Below, in pieces: positions 36,009-45,700 of a stretch of DNA of 64,000 nucleotides. The first letter of the stretch is position 1. Each line of letters starts with the position of its first letter. The notes under the pieces were generated by a model that was given only the letters and a program-made list of their open reading frames with translations, was not told the DNA's origin and did no database searches. A program made the translations under genes and the position numbers. This DNA comes from an uncultured Photobacterium sp. (GTDB lineage Bacteria > Pseudomonadota > Gammaproteobacteria > Enterobacterales > Vibrionaceae): positions 1 through 64,000 of the forward strand of contig NZ_CAMRAN010000021.1 in NCBI RefSeq assembly GCF_947039875.1. The letters run 5' to 3'.

Positions 36009-37252
36009 ATCTATTGAAAACATCTATGTTAACTGCTATTTCTACTTTAATAAGGATGATTAGTGGATTTATAATAACTAAAGTCATATCTGTCTTGGCG
36101 GGCCCTAACGGGTTAGCGTTAATAGGGCAATTACAAAATATTATAAATTTGATAATGTTATCAGCTGGGAACTTTTTACAAACGGCTGTTACTAAATATA
36201 CCGCCGAATATAAAGATGAAAATTTAAAAAAGTATAAAGTATGGAGTGTGTCGCTTAAAGTAATCTTTGTTATAAATATCATATTGAGTCCATTAATATT
36301 TTTGTTTTCTAATGATATAAGTCTATTAATATTAAAAACAAGTGAGATGTCTTATTTGTTTAAAATATTTTCATTTAGTATGCCCTTGTTTGTTCTTAAT
36401 ACATTATTTCTATCTATAATAAATGGTTTAAAGGATATTAAGAAGTATGTTTCCATAAATATATTGTTAAGTGTAGTATCTTTACTCCTTACTACATTAC
36501 TATGTTATTTCTGGGGCATAAAAGGTGCTCTTATTTCTTATGTAACAAATCAATCTCTTGTTTTCTTTATTACTTTTTATTTAGTAAGAAATGAAAAATG
36601 GATGAAATTAAAAAATTTTAAAGTTAAAGTTGATAATGAAGATTATAAGAAGGTATTGAAATTTATAATAATCACAATATCGGCAATATTAGCTTCTAAT
36701 TTATCTTTAATCGTTATTAGGAATAATATAATAAACAATTTATCTATTAATGATGCTGGATATTGGCAAGGAGTTTGGTCGTTATCACAAGTTTTATTTT
36801 CATTTGTGACTATGACATTAGTTACATATTTACTTCCTACATTATCTAGTATTAAGGATAAAAACAAACTAAATAAAGAAGTATTAAATGTTATATCTTT
36901 TACATTTCCTCTTATAGTTATATTATGTTTGTTATTTTATTTTTTTAGAGACATCATTATTTATTTACTATACTCATCGGATTTTAAATTAATGAGAGAT
37001 TTATTTTTATGGCAATTTTTTGGAATAGCTATAAAATTAATTGGCTGGGTTTATGGCTATGTTTTAGTAGCTAGAGGAATGGTTAAATATACAGCATCAA
37101 CTGAGATTATATTTGCAATATCTTTTATCTTAATATCGATATCATTAATACATTTATATGGCTTAGTGGGAGTTACTTATGCATTCTTTATTAATTCAGT
37201 TTTGCATGCATTAACTATGTATATAATATATAAATTCAAGGTTTATATTTAA
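36005..37252 (+). CDS. wzx: Wzx-type lipid-linked oligosaccharide flippase (WzxE-like)
   Basis: 415 residues, about 12 hydrophobic segments. The N-terminus (LKTSMLTAISTLIRMISGF, VLAGPNGLALIGQLQNI) resembles the WzxE/O-antigen translocase subgroup that handles enterobacterial common antigen lipid III. It would flip the cluster 2 repeat unit. This fits the WecA and WecG/TagA-type enzymes of the same locus. Overlaps the acyltransferase by four bases. Confidence 0.87.
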   Translation: MNLLKTSMLTAISTLIRMISGFIITKVISVLAGPNGLALIGQLQNIINLIMLSAGNFLQTAVTKYTAEYKDENLKKYKVWSVSLKVIFVINIILSPLIFLFSNDISLLILKTSEMSYLFKIFSFSMPLFVLNTLFLSIINGLKDIKKYVSINILLSVVSLLLTTLLCYFWGIKGALISYVTNQSLVFFITFYLVRNEKWMKLKNFKVKVDNEDYKKVLKFIIITISAILASNLSLIVIRNNIINNLSINDAGYWQGVWSLSQVLFSFVTMTLVTYLLPTLSSIKDKNKLNKEVLNVISFTFPLIVILCLLFYFFRDIIIYLLYSSDFKLMRDLFLWQFFGIAIKLIGWVYGYVLVARGMVKYTASTEIIFAISFILISISLIHLYGLVGVTYAFFINSVLHALTMYIIYKFKVYI

Positions 37253-37261
37253 GGAGTTGTA

Positions 37262-38056
37262 GTGAGCTATAGCATAACGATTATTATACCAACGTATAAC
37301 GGTGATAAGTATATAAGTGAAACTATAGAATCTTGTTTAAATTTAAATTATATAAATTATAAATTGTTAGTTATAGATGATTGTTCAAATGATAAAACTT
37401 TTGAAAGAGTTTCTAATTTCACATCAGATAAGATTACAATTGTTAAAAATAAGGTTAATTTAGGTTTAACTAAAAATATTAACAAGGCTCTATCCTTTGT
37501 AGAAAGTGATTATTTTATTCTATTAGGGCAAGATGATCTTCTTGATAAAGAACATCTTAACATTATGACAAAATGTATAGATACTGATACTGCTATTGTA
37601 CATTGTAATAGTTATATAATAGATAAAAACAACCAGAAAATAGGTGTTTCTAGAATTGATAATATTCAAATAAAAAAGACAAAGTCAGCTATGTTGGAAT
37701 TATCTATTGATAATTTTATAAGTAGTACTGGAATGTTACAAAAAACGTCAGTTTTTAATATGGCTGGAGGGTGGGATGAAAATTACAAAAATTTTGGTGA
37801 ATGGCTATTTTATATAAAGGCTTTAGATTTTGGTGGAATAAAATATACAAGTGAGATTAGAGCCTATTATAGGAGGCATGACACAAATATCACAAATACA
37901 TTTACTATTAAAAATGTAAGTAAAAGTGTTGATCTATATAAAAAGTACTGTAGATTATTTGCATGGAATAAAGTAAATAAAAGCTTAAATATAGTCATGT
38001 ATTATTATTTTAAAACATTAATTAGACATATAAAGTATATACGAAATGGCAATTAA
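37262..38056 (+). CDS. GT2 family glycosyltransferase
   Basis: 264 residues with GT2 motifs: IIIPTYNGDKYISETIES, VIDDCSNDKTF and the donor site LLGQDDLLDKEH. Starts at GTG with an AAGGAG ribosome binding site five bases away. The C-terminal region is basic and may lie on the membrane. It overlaps the pyruvyl transferase gene by 11 bases. The sugar added is unknown. Confidence 0.86.
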   Translation: MSYSITIIIPTYNGDKYISETIESCLNLNYINYKLLVIDDCSNDKTFERVSNFTSDKITIVKNKVNLGLTKNINKALSFVESDYFILLGQDDLLDKEHLNIMTKCIDTDTAIVHCNSYIIDKNNQKIGVSRIDNIQIKKTKSAMLELSIDNFISSTGMLQKTSVFNMAGGWDENYKNFGEWLFYIKALDFGGIKYTSEIRAYYRRHDTNITNTFTIKNVSKSVDLYKKYCRLFAWNKVNKSLNIVMYYYFKTLIRHIKYIRNGN

Positions 38057-39107
38057 AATCTTATCTATAAATGAATGTCACTCTGATAATCTAGGTGATC
38101 AAGCAATAAGTAAAAGTATCAATTATATTTTTAATAAAAACAATTGTGTGGTTATTAATGCTGATTATAGCTGCAGTCAGAATATAAAATATAATAATAT
38201 TAGTTCACTTAATAAAAATAAGAGTAAATTTAATCTATTAAAGAAAATAAAGGCTTTGAAGTTTATAAAATGGGCTGTTTTTAATTATAGATATATAATG
38301 AATGAATCAATGAAGGATGTTGATTTTGCAGTCATAGGTGGAGGGCAACTTATATTAAGTAATAGCCATTTTCCTATATCCATTTTTTTATGGACATTTT
38401 TCTTATCTATATATAAAAAAAATATTTATCTATATAGTGTTGGATGTGGTGAGAAATTCAGTTTTATTGAACGTATTCTGATCAAATATTCATTAAAGAA
38501 AGTGAAAATTATTTTTGTTAGAGATCAAGATAGCAAAGATAAGTTAAAGTTAATATTTAATATAGATTCAATTATTATCCCTGATGTTGCATATGCATTA
38601 TTTAAGAACGATAATTATATAAAAGATAATTTCTGCGTTCTAGGTGTTGTTGATTATAATGTTTATAATCGATATAAAAGAGAAATTAATAGGTACTATT
38701 CTACTAGGAATGATTATTATAATTCTTGGATTGATGAGATTAATGAGATTAATTGTCAAGAAATAATTCTTTCATCGACGACTTTAAGTGATCGCGATGA
38801 ATCAATTTCCTTTTATGAATATGCAAAAGATAAAACAAATAAAAAGTTAACACTTATATCAAAGTTACAAACTCTCGATGAGTATTTTGATTTGTTATCT
38901 AAATCCAGTTTTGTTATTTCTGGGCGTATGCATTCATTAATTCTAGGTGAATGTTATCATTGTTCAGTGATCCCATGGTTTATTTCTAAAAAAATAATAT
39001 CTTATCAAAAAGAAAGAAATCACAGGAATATAAATTTATCATATCAGATGTTAGATAGCGCTGTTAAAAAAGTATTAGATAATGAAACGAAAAATAATAA
39101 TATTTAG
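38046..39107 (+). CDS. Polysaccharide pyruvyl transferase family protein
   Basis: 353 residues. Matches the CsaB/WcaK-type family through INECHSDNLGDQAISKSINY at the start, FAVIGGGQLILSN in the middle and FVISGRMHSLILGEC near the end. Such enzymes transfer pyruvate from PEP to a hydroxyl pair of a sugar, giving an acidic ketal. Some members act differently, so the reaction is a family-level inference. Overlaps both neighbours (11 and 26 bases). Confidence 0.85.
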   Translation: MAIKILSINECHSDNLGDQAISKSINYIFNKNNCVVINADYSCSQNIKYNNISSLNKNKSKFNLLKKIKALKFIKWAVFNYRYIMNESMKDVDFAVIGGGQLILSNSHFPISIFLWTFFLSIYKKNIYLYSVGCGEKFSFIERILIKYSLKKVKIIFVRDQDSKDKLKLIFNIDSIIIPDVAYALFKNDNYIKDNFCVLGVVDYNVYNRYKREINRYYSTRNDYYNSWIDEINEINCQEIILSSTTLSDRDESISFYEYAKDKTNKKLTLISKLQTLDEYFDLLSKSSFVISGRMHSLILGECYHCSVIPWFISKKIISYQKERNHRNINLSYQMLDSAVKKVLDNETKNNNI

Positions 39108-40119
39108 TAAAGAATATCCTCCTGAGGTTGGAGGTGCTGGTGTCATCGCAAAAACTATATATGATGGATTAAGTAAAGTTGGTGATATAAAAGTCTCGTT
39201 AGTAAGACTTCATAACATATTAGATAAATGTTTATTTCCATTGTTTTTTATGAATTTTTTACGAGCTGACTATATCATTTTGAATGATTTATTTAGTAAG
39301 AAATTTTGGATTAAATTTTTAAAATTATCCTTATCAAGGAAATGTATAATTTATTTGCATGGTTCAGAACCAGAGTATTTAGTTAATGATATTAGGTACC
39401 GAAAAGATTTTTTGAATTTGTGCTTATATTCTAAAATAGTTATATCTGTATCAGATTATATGAAAATAAAATTTATCGAATCTATACCTGATGACTTTGA
39501 AGGTAAAGATAAAATTATAAGTAAAATAGTAATTATTAAAAATGGTATTGATACAGGTATATTTTATAATGATATTAATTTAAAAAGATGTTCAAATAAA
39601 CTATTAATTACTACGACAAGTAGAATTATTAAAGAAAAAGGTTATATTAGAATGGCTGATATAATTAAAATATATATTTCTAAGTATTCAGAAGAGGTCG
39701 AATGGAGTATTGTCGGTGATGGAAAAGATATTGATTTAATTAAAAATTATTGTAAAGAAATAGATATTTATAAATTCACGACTTTTCATGGGGTTCTTAG
39801 CCATAAGCTTTTATTTAAATTATATAATAGATCTCACGCCTTTTTATTATTATCAGAATTAAAAGAGTCTTTAGGTTTAGTTTATATGGAAGCTAGTTCA
39901 TGTGGGGCTTTTTCCCTTGGTTATAATCGATATGGCGTAAAAGAAGCAATTGTAAATAATATTAGTGGTAAGTTGATTAATAATGAATCAAATGATGAGA
40001 TAGCATTTATATTGAATGATATTTATTGCGAGAATAAAATTTCAAATATTGAGCCTGATTTTTTTTCAAAGGATAATATGTTAATTAAACTGAATAATTA
40101 TATGAGGCTGCATGAATAG
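39082..40119 (+). CDS. GT4 family glycosyltransferase
   Basis: 345 residues with a GT-B fold: the N-terminal KEYPPEVGGAGVIAKTIYD and the C-terminal GT1/GT4 domain with WSIVGDGKDIDLIK, FHGVLSHKLLFKLYNRSHAF and the donor motif ESLGLVYMEASSCG. It transfers a sugar from a nucleotide donor with retention. The donor is unknown. It overlaps the pyruvyl transferase gene by 26 bases and wzy by eight. Confidence 0.86.
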   Translation: MKRKIIIFSKEYPPEVGGAGVIAKTIYDGLSKVGDIKVSLVRLHNILDKCLFPLFFMNFLRADYIILNDLFSKKFWIKFLKLSLSRKCIIYLHGSEPEYLVNDIRYRKDFLNLCLYSKIVISVSDYMKIKFIESIPDDFEGKDKIISKIVIIKNGIDTGIFYNDINLKRCSNKLLITTTSRIIKEKGYIRMADIIKIYISKYSEEVEWSIVGDGKDIDLIKNYCKEIDIYKFTTFHGVLSHKLLFKLYNRSHAFLLLSELKESLGLVYMEASSCGAFSLGYNRYGVKEAIVNNISGKLINNESNDEIAFILNDIYCENKISNIEPDFFSKDNMLIKLNNYMRLHE

Positions 40120-41347
40120 ATATAATAATATTATACTTTATATTGCATTTATATCATTACTCCTTACCCCTGCATTTATCTTACCAGGGGGGATTCAGAT
40201 GGCTCAAAAGGTTTATTTTGTGTTGGAAGGAGGTGTGTTGTTATCTATTTTTATAGTTTATATTAGTATAATAAAAGAATATAAAATACCTAATTGTAAT
40301 ATTTTTTGCATTATGTTTTTGCTTACAACTATAATTATAATTTCAAATTTATTTAATAATGCATTATTAAATGGTTCATCATTATTAGCCACGATAAGAT
40401 ATCCATTATATTTTTTCATTGTGCTTCTTTTTTATAATTTATCAAGAATTGCTGATTATTATAAAATTGAGAAATTATGTGTTTATTTTTTTATAATAAC
40501 ATCAGTGTTTACTATTTTTCAGTGTTTTTCAATATTCGAACCATTTGTTAAATTATATACAGATGGTTATAATAGTTTTTTAGGTTTAAGAGTTAATTCT
40601 ATATTTAGGTACTCATATCTTTATGCTGTATTTATTAATTTCTTTATTGGGTTTTTCTTTGCTATTTATATAAGAGATAAACAAAAAAGACATCTTTTAT
40701 ATATACTTGTTCTATTTATATTTTTACTTTTAACACAGTCTAAAACAGCATATCTATCATTGTTCTTTACTATTTCTATATTATTATTACTTTATTTGAT
40801 AAATGAAAATATAGACATATCTAGTAAGCTTTTTGTGTCAACTGCGATTATTATTTTTTCTTGTGTGATAATTTACATACTGTTTGTTTTTTTTAGTGAT
40901 AAAATTAGCCATGTTTTAAATTTTATTAATTATATCAATGGTACTGCAGGGATTGATGGTTCAACCCAAACTCGATTAACACAATTTAATACTACAAAAT
41001 ATTTAATTGATCAAATGGGATCAGATATATTATTTGGTTTAGGCTCTAATGGTTCTGGTAGCATTATTCTAGAAAATGCATATTTAGATTATGTAGTTAG
41101 CTATGGGATTTTAGGGCTATTATGTTACGTGTGTTTAATTTTTTACTTTATTTTTATGGGGGGGGGAGATTTTAGAAAACTATTAACAAGTTATACCTCA
41201 CCATTTACTATAGGGTTTCTATGTATGTCGGTATCACTTCTAATACTAGCTTTTTCTAGCTCTCCAACTGATGCCTATAGATCTTCCTTTATAATATATG
41301 CATTAGTTGGAGTAAGAATTTATATTGGTGTGGAATGCAAAAAATAA
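40112..41347 (+). CDS. wzy: Wzy-type O-antigen/capsule polymerase
   Basis: 411 residues with about eleven hydrophobic segments and a large loop (about 275-330) before the last helices, where LTQFNTTKYLIDQM and FGLGSNGSGSI resemble the Wzy_C/O-antigen ligase pattern. It joins cluster 2 repeat units in the periplasm. An uninterrupted G9 run lies inside the frame at 41158-41166, coding FMGGGDF, in otherwise very AT-rich sequence; a one-base slip would truncate the last roughly 60 residues. The frame in this window is intact (on). Overlaps neighbours by eight and 13 bases. Confidence 0.82.
   Translation: MNRYNNIILYIAFISLLLTPAFILPGGIQMAQKVYFVLEGGVLLSIFIVYISIIKEYKIPNCNIFCIMFLLTTIIIISNLFNNALLNGSSLLATIRYPLYFFIVLLFYNLSRIADYYKIEKLCVYFFIITSVFTIFQCFSIFEPFVKLYTDGYNSFLGLRVNSIFRYSYLYAVFINFFIGFFFAIYIRDKQKRHLLYILVLFIFLLLTQSKTAYLSLFFTISILLLLYLINENIDISSKLFVSTAIIIFSCVIIYILFVFFSDKISHVLNFINYINGTAGIDGSTQTRLTQFNTTKYLIDQMGSDILFGLGSNGSGSIILENAYLDYVVSYGILGLLCYVCLIFYFIFMGGGDFRKLLTSYTSPFTIGFLCMSVSLLILAFSSSPTDAYRSSFIIYALVGVRIYIGVECKK
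41158..41166 (+). repeat. G9 homopolymer inside wzy
   Basis: Nine consecutive G starting at the last base of an ATG codon. It is the longest G run I noticed in the window and stands in a region with very few G or C. It is a candidate slipped-strand contingency tract. Confidence 0.85.
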
Positions 41348-42504
41348 TATTTATTATAGATAGAATTGAGGGTGGTGGTGCGGAAAAACAAATGCTTAAG
41401 GTGATTGAGCTTTATAATATTAATTATGAAATAATAGTTACTTCACTTCATGAGCCATCAGGTGAAATGAAAACACTATTGAGCCAGTCGTCTTGTGAAT
41501 ATATGAGTTTCCGTTTTAATAATTTATCTGATAAACTTCGAATAATTAATTATTTATGTTTTATTTTTAGGATTCGTAATTATATAAAAAAAGAAAAAGT
41601 TAGAATCGTTTTTTCTTACTTAGAATGGAGTAATGTCTTAAATATAATTTCAAATTTCAAATTAAAGACTAGAACATTTCTTAATGTTAGAAATCATTTA
41701 ACAAGTCAGTATAAAGATAAGGGGAAGGGGTACTATAGATTATCGAAAATGATATTGAAGTACTTTTATAATAAAAGTGAATGTATTATTTGTAATTCAC
41801 AAGCTATCAAGGAAGATTTAAAAGAAAATTATTTCATTAAAAATAAAATAAATGTTTTTTATAATATATATGATTTGGGATACATGACAAATAAAGCAAA
41901 AGAATATATGGATTATAAATTTATTGATGAGTGTCATTTAAATGCTGGTAAGGTCTTTTTGACTGTAGGGCGATTAGTTTCTCAAAAAAATTTAGAACAA
42001 CTTATAATAACATTTTCAGATTTTAATCGTACACAATATGGTGTTAACGACTTGTTGGTTATAGTTGGTTCTGGTCCCTTAGAGTCAAAATTAAAACATC
42101 TAGTTAAAGATTTATCTGTGAATGTTATTTTTATTGGTCATATATCAAACCCCTATCCATTATTTATAAAATGTGATTACTTTATACTTAATTCAAAATT
42201 TGAGGGCTTTCCAAATGTTTTAAGTGAGGCTATTATTTTAAATTGTTTCCCAATTGTAGTTGATTGTTTTTCAGGCCCAAGAGAAATAATTTCGAATTTT
42301 GAAATTATTGATTATAAAACTGAACTTAAGAATGTTGAATGTCTAAAATCAGGCATTCTTTACAAAAAAGATGACTCTTTAGCTAATATTAATTTATTTG
42401 AATCATTAGTTTTAGCTAGAGTAAATTTTTATAAAAAAACAGATATAACATCAAAGTTGAAATCTGAAAGCTTCGGTAAGGATCAGTGGTCGTGTCTTTT
42501 ATAA
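41335..42504 (+). CDS. GT4 family glycosyltransferase
   Basis: 389 residues. The opening IIFIIDRIEGGGAEKQMLKV is typical of GT4 enzymes, as are LTVGRLVSQKNLEQLI, VIVGSGPLESKLK and FEGFPNVLSEAIILNCFPIV in the C-terminal domain. It adds one sugar to the cluster 2 unit; donor unknown. It overlaps wzy by 13 bases and the WecG-type gene by 19, so the block is translated as a coupled chain. Confidence 0.88.
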   Translation: MQKIIFIIDRIEGGGAEKQMLKVIELYNINYEIIVTSLHEPSGEMKTLLSQSSCEYMSFRFNNLSDKLRIINYLCFIFRIRNYIKKEKVRIVFSYLEWSNVLNIISNFKLKTRTFLNVRNHLTSQYKDKGKGYYRLSKMILKYFYNKSECIICNSQAIKEDLKENYFIKNKINVFYNIYDLGYMTNKAKEYMDYKFIDECHLNAGKVFLTVGRLVSQKNLEQLIITFSDFNRTQYGVNDLLVIVGSGPLESKLKHLVKDLSVNVIFIGHISNPYPLFIKCDYFILNSKFEGFPNVLSEAIILNCFPIVVDCFSGPREIISNFEIIDYKTELKNVECLKSGILYKKDDSLANINLFESLVLARVNFYKKTDITSKLKSESFGKDQWSCLL

Positions 42505-43205
42505 ATGAAAATATTGAAAATAAGATACAATGTAAGAAAAACTTTAAAAAAATCATGTTAAGTGACGAAAGAGCTGTTATTGGTTTTATTAATCCTTTCT
42601 CTTATGAAGTTGTAGCAAATGAACAAGATCTAATCAATGGTATAAAATATTGGTTTTGTGATGGTAGTCTATTAGTGTTTTTAACTAATTTGAGAAGAAA
42701 AGTAAAAATTGAAAGGGCTAGTTTTGATTATTCATCTGTTGCACATGATGTTTTTGATAATGCAATGTTAAATAACTTAAGAGTATCTTTTATTGGAGCT
42801 GATACAAATGAAATAAAAGAAGCTGTTAGAAATATTGAGTTAAAGTATGAAAATATTAAAGTAACATATTATAGAGATGGATACTTTGGAAAGGAATATA
42901 AAGAAAATATATTTGATGAAATAATAAAGTCTGATGCGGATTATTTAATTGTTGGAATGGGATCACCATATCAAGAAAAATTCGCAATAGAAGCTCTTGA
43001 AAAATGTAAAAACTTATCTAAAGTATTCACGTGTGGTGGCTTTTTGACACAGACAGCTATTAAGAGTGATTATTATCATCCGTTAGTTAAAAAACTAGGT
43101 GTTAGATGGTTACAACGGGCTATTATGCATTCTCATGTCAGAAAACGGTTAATAAATAATTATCCTGAATTCGTTTTAAAATATTTATTAAACAGTAAAA
43201 GATAG
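42486..43205 (+). CDS. WecG/TagA/CpsF family glycosyltransferase (GT26)
   Basis: 239 residues. The GT26 pattern is clear: INPFSYEVVANEQDLINGIK at the start, FCDGSLLVFL, VSFIGADTNEIKEAV, ADYLIVGMGSPYQEKFA and VFTCGGFLTQTA. Relatives transfer ManNAc or ManNAcA to GlcNAc-PP-undecaprenol, which fits the WecA homologue at 30340. The start is a GTG overlapping the previous gene by 19 bases; a second GTG two codons later is possible. It is the last gene of the overlapped AT-rich block. Confidence 0.88.
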   Translation: MVVSFINENIENKIQCKKNFKKIMLSDERAVIGFINPFSYEVVANEQDLINGIKYWFCDGSLLVFLTNLRRKVKIERASFDYSSVAHDVFDNAMLNNLRVSFIGADTNEIKEAVRNIELKYENIKVTYYRDGYFGKEYKENIFDEIIKSDADYLIVGMGSPYQEKFAIEALEKCKNLSKVFTCGGFLTQTAIKSDYYHPLVKKLGVRWLQRAIMHSHVRKRLINNYPEFVLKYLLNSKR

Positions 43206-43447
43206 TATTTATATCTTAATTTCTGTCATATAAAAAACTGATTAGAATAAATATTGTATATTTAATAGTTGAGATCTTATGAGTTATCTTAAAATCCCAA
43301 GCTTTGTTATTAATGTTTAATGAGGTGTTGTCTAATAAATACAATGTGACTCAAGCTCATATTAAATAATTATAAAGTCCGTGGGTGTTATTAATAATAA
43401 ATAGCTTACCCATTTATTCTAATATATTATAACGTTTAGTTGGTTTT

Positions 43448-44614
43448 ATGAAAATTACTATTGCTGGTACAGGCTATGTAGGCTTGTCTAATGCTGTGCT
43501 GTTAGCTCAGCATAATGAAGTTGTTGCTGTCGATATTATCGAAGAAAAAGTTAATTTACTGAATGATAAAATATCGCCAATTGTTGATACTGAAATTGAA
43601 GATTTTCTTCAAAATAAAGATCTTAATTTCACTGCAACATTAGATAAAGAATTAGCTTATAAAAATGCTGATTTTGTTATTATCGCTACGCCAACGGATT
43701 ATGATTCTGTTAATAACTTTTTTAATACCTCGTCTGTTGAAGCGGTTATTAAAGATGTAATGGAGATTAACCCAGAAGCAGTGATGGTGATTAAATCAAC
43801 GGTTCCTGTAGGTTATACCAAGCAGATTAAAGAACAGTTTGGTTGTGAGAATATTTTATTTTCGCCAGAGTTCTTACGTGAAGGTCGTGCACTTTACGAT
43901 AACCTATATCCTTCTCGTATTATTGTGGGTGAGCGTAGTGAACGAGCTAAAGTTTTTGCTAACTTATTAGCCCAAGGCGCGATTAAGCAAGATATTAAAA
44001 TTTTGTTTACCGATTCAACCGAAGCTGAAGCTGTAAAGCTGTTTTCTAACACTTATTTAGCCATGCGTGTTGCTTACTTTAATGAATTAGATACCTATGC
44101 TGCGTCTAATGGCCTAGATACTCGCCAGATTATTGAAGGTGTGGGCTTAGATCCTCGTATTGGTAATCATTATAATAATCCATCATTTGGTTATGGCGGT
44201 TATTGTTTACCTAAAGATACTAAACAGCTTCGTGCTAACTATCGCGACGTGCCAAATAATATTATTGGTGCGATTGTAGATGCCAATACGACACGTAAAG
44301 ATTTTATTGCAGATTCTATTATTGCTAAAAATCCACAACGTGTCGGTATTTACCGTTTAATCATGAAGTCTGGGTCTGATAACTTCCGTGCATCAAGTAT
44401 TCAAGGGATCATGAAGCGTATAAAAGCAAAAGGTATCGAAGTCGTTATTTACGAACCTGTATTACATGAAAAAGAATTCTTTAATTCATTAGTGATTGAC
44501 GATTTAAATGAATTTAAAAAAACATGTGATGTCATTGTATCTAACCGCATGGTTGATGAAATTGCTGATGTTGTAGATAAAGTCTATACCCGTGATTTAT
44601 TTGGTAATGATTAA
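43448..44614 (+). CDS. ugd: UDP-glucose 6-dehydrogenase (copy 1, in the capsule locus)
   Basis: 388 residues. NAD-binding [17 protein letters not shown], the STVPVGYT and [20 protein letters not shown] blocks, and the catalytic Cys in [12 protein letters not shown]. It oxidises UDP-glucose to UDP-glucuronate in two steps. With the epimerase and galU that follow it forms a UDP-uronic-acid supply unit at the right end of cluster 2. A near-twin lies at 55354; by eye roughly four of five residues match. The GC content returns to the genome average here. It follows a 242-base gap, probably with its own promoter. Confidence 0.96.
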   Translation: MKITIAGTGYVGLSNAVLLAQHNEVVAVDIIEEKVNLLNDKISPIVDTEIEDFLQNKDLNFTATLDKELAYKNADFVIIATPTDYDSVNNFFNTSSVEAVIKDVMEINPEAVMVIKSTVPVGYTKQIKEQFGCENILFSPEFLREGRALYDNLYPSRIIVGERSERAKVFANLLAQGAIKQDIKILFTDSTEAEAVKLFSNTYLAMRVAYFNELDTYAASNGLDTRQIIEGVGLDPRIGNHYNNPSFGYGGYCLPKDTKQLRANYRDVPNNIIGAIVDANTTRKDFIADSIIAKNPQRVGIYRLIMKSGSDNFRASSIQGIMKRIKAKGIEVVIYEPVLHEKEFFNSLVIDDLNEFKKTCDVIVSNRMVDEIADVVDKVYTRDLFGND

Positions 44615-44666
44615 TATTAAAAATAAAACGATATATCATTTCTAACTTTTATTTAATGAGTCTTAT

Positions 44667-45671
44667 ATGAAATATTTAGTAACAGGTGTTGCGGGTTTTA
44701 TTGGTAGTGCAATTACAGAACGTTTAACTGCACTTGGTCATCAGGTTATTGGTGTTGATAACTTAAATGATTATTATGATGTAAATTTAAAATTAGCTCG
44801 TTTAAAGCGTATTGAGCATGTTAATTTTGAATTTATTAAATTAGATTTAGCTGATCGTGAAGGAATGGCTGAATTATTTAAAATGCAACAATTTGATCGT
44901 GTAATTAACTTAGCCGCACAAGCAGGTGTTCGTTACTCTATTGATAATCCGTTAGCGTATGCTGATAGTAATTTAATTGGGTTTGTTAATGTGCTTGAAG
45001 GTTGCCGTCATAATAAGGTTAAGCACCTTATTTATGCATCATCAAGTTCTGTCTATGGCTTAAATGCTAAAACACCATTTGAAACCAGTGATTCAGTTGA
45101 TCATCCAATTTCATTATATGCTGCGAGTAAAAAAGCCAATGAGTTAATGGCGCATACTTATTCTCATTTATATGGATTGCCAACGACAGGATTACGTTTC
45201 TTTACTGTTTATGGTCCTTGGGGCCGTCCTGATATGGCACTGTTTAAATTTACCAAAAAAATCATGAATGACGAAGAAATCGACATTTATAATAATGGTG
45301 ATATGCAACGCGACTTTACTTATATTGATGATATTGTAGAAGGTATTGTTCGTATTCAAGATGTTGTCCCTGCAAAGCAACCAGATTGGACTGTAGAGAC
45401 GGGTTCTGCTGCTGATAGTTCTGCCCCTTACCGTATTTATAATATTGGTAACGGTAAATGTGAAAAATTAATGGATTATATTGAAGCTTTAGAAGATAGC
45501 TTAGGTATTCAAGCGAAGAAAAACTTTATGCCAATGCAACCTGGTGATGTATATAAAACTTATGCAGATACCAGTGGTTTATTTGAAGCAACAGGTTACA
45601 AGCCTGAAACACCGATTAAACAAGGTGTTGAGAATTTTGTGCAGTGGTATCGAGAGTTTTATAATAAATAA
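44667..45671 (+). CDS. UDP-glucuronate 4-epimerase-like NAD-dependent epimerase
   Basis: 334 residues, extended [33 protein letters not shown], the Ser site [10 protein letters not shown] and [20 protein letters not shown]. The AAQAGVRYS and [19 protein letters not shown] blocks are typical of bacterial UDP-glucuronate (UDP-glucose) C4 epimerases. Product would be UDP-galacturonate. It lies 52 bases after ugd, whose product is its likely substrate, and 29 before galU. Confidence 0.92.
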   Translation: MKYLVTGVAGFIGSAITERLTALGHQVIGVDNLNDYYDVNLKLARLKRIEHVNFEFIKLDLADREGMAELFKMQQFDRVINLAAQAGVRYSIDNPLAYADSNLIGFVNVLEGCRHNKVKHLIYASSSSVYGLNAKTPFETSDSVDHPISLYAASKKANELMAHTYSHLYGLPTTGLRFFTVYGPWGRPDMALFKFTKKIMNDEEIDIYNNGDMQRDFTYIDDIVEGIVRIQDVVPAKQPDWTVETGSAADSSAPYRIYNIGNGKCEKLMDYIEALEDSLGIQAKKNFMPMQPGDVYKTYADTSGLFEATGYKPETPIKQGVENFVQWYREFYNK

Positions 45672-45700
45672 GCTATAAATTCATTAAGTACGGATATGAA

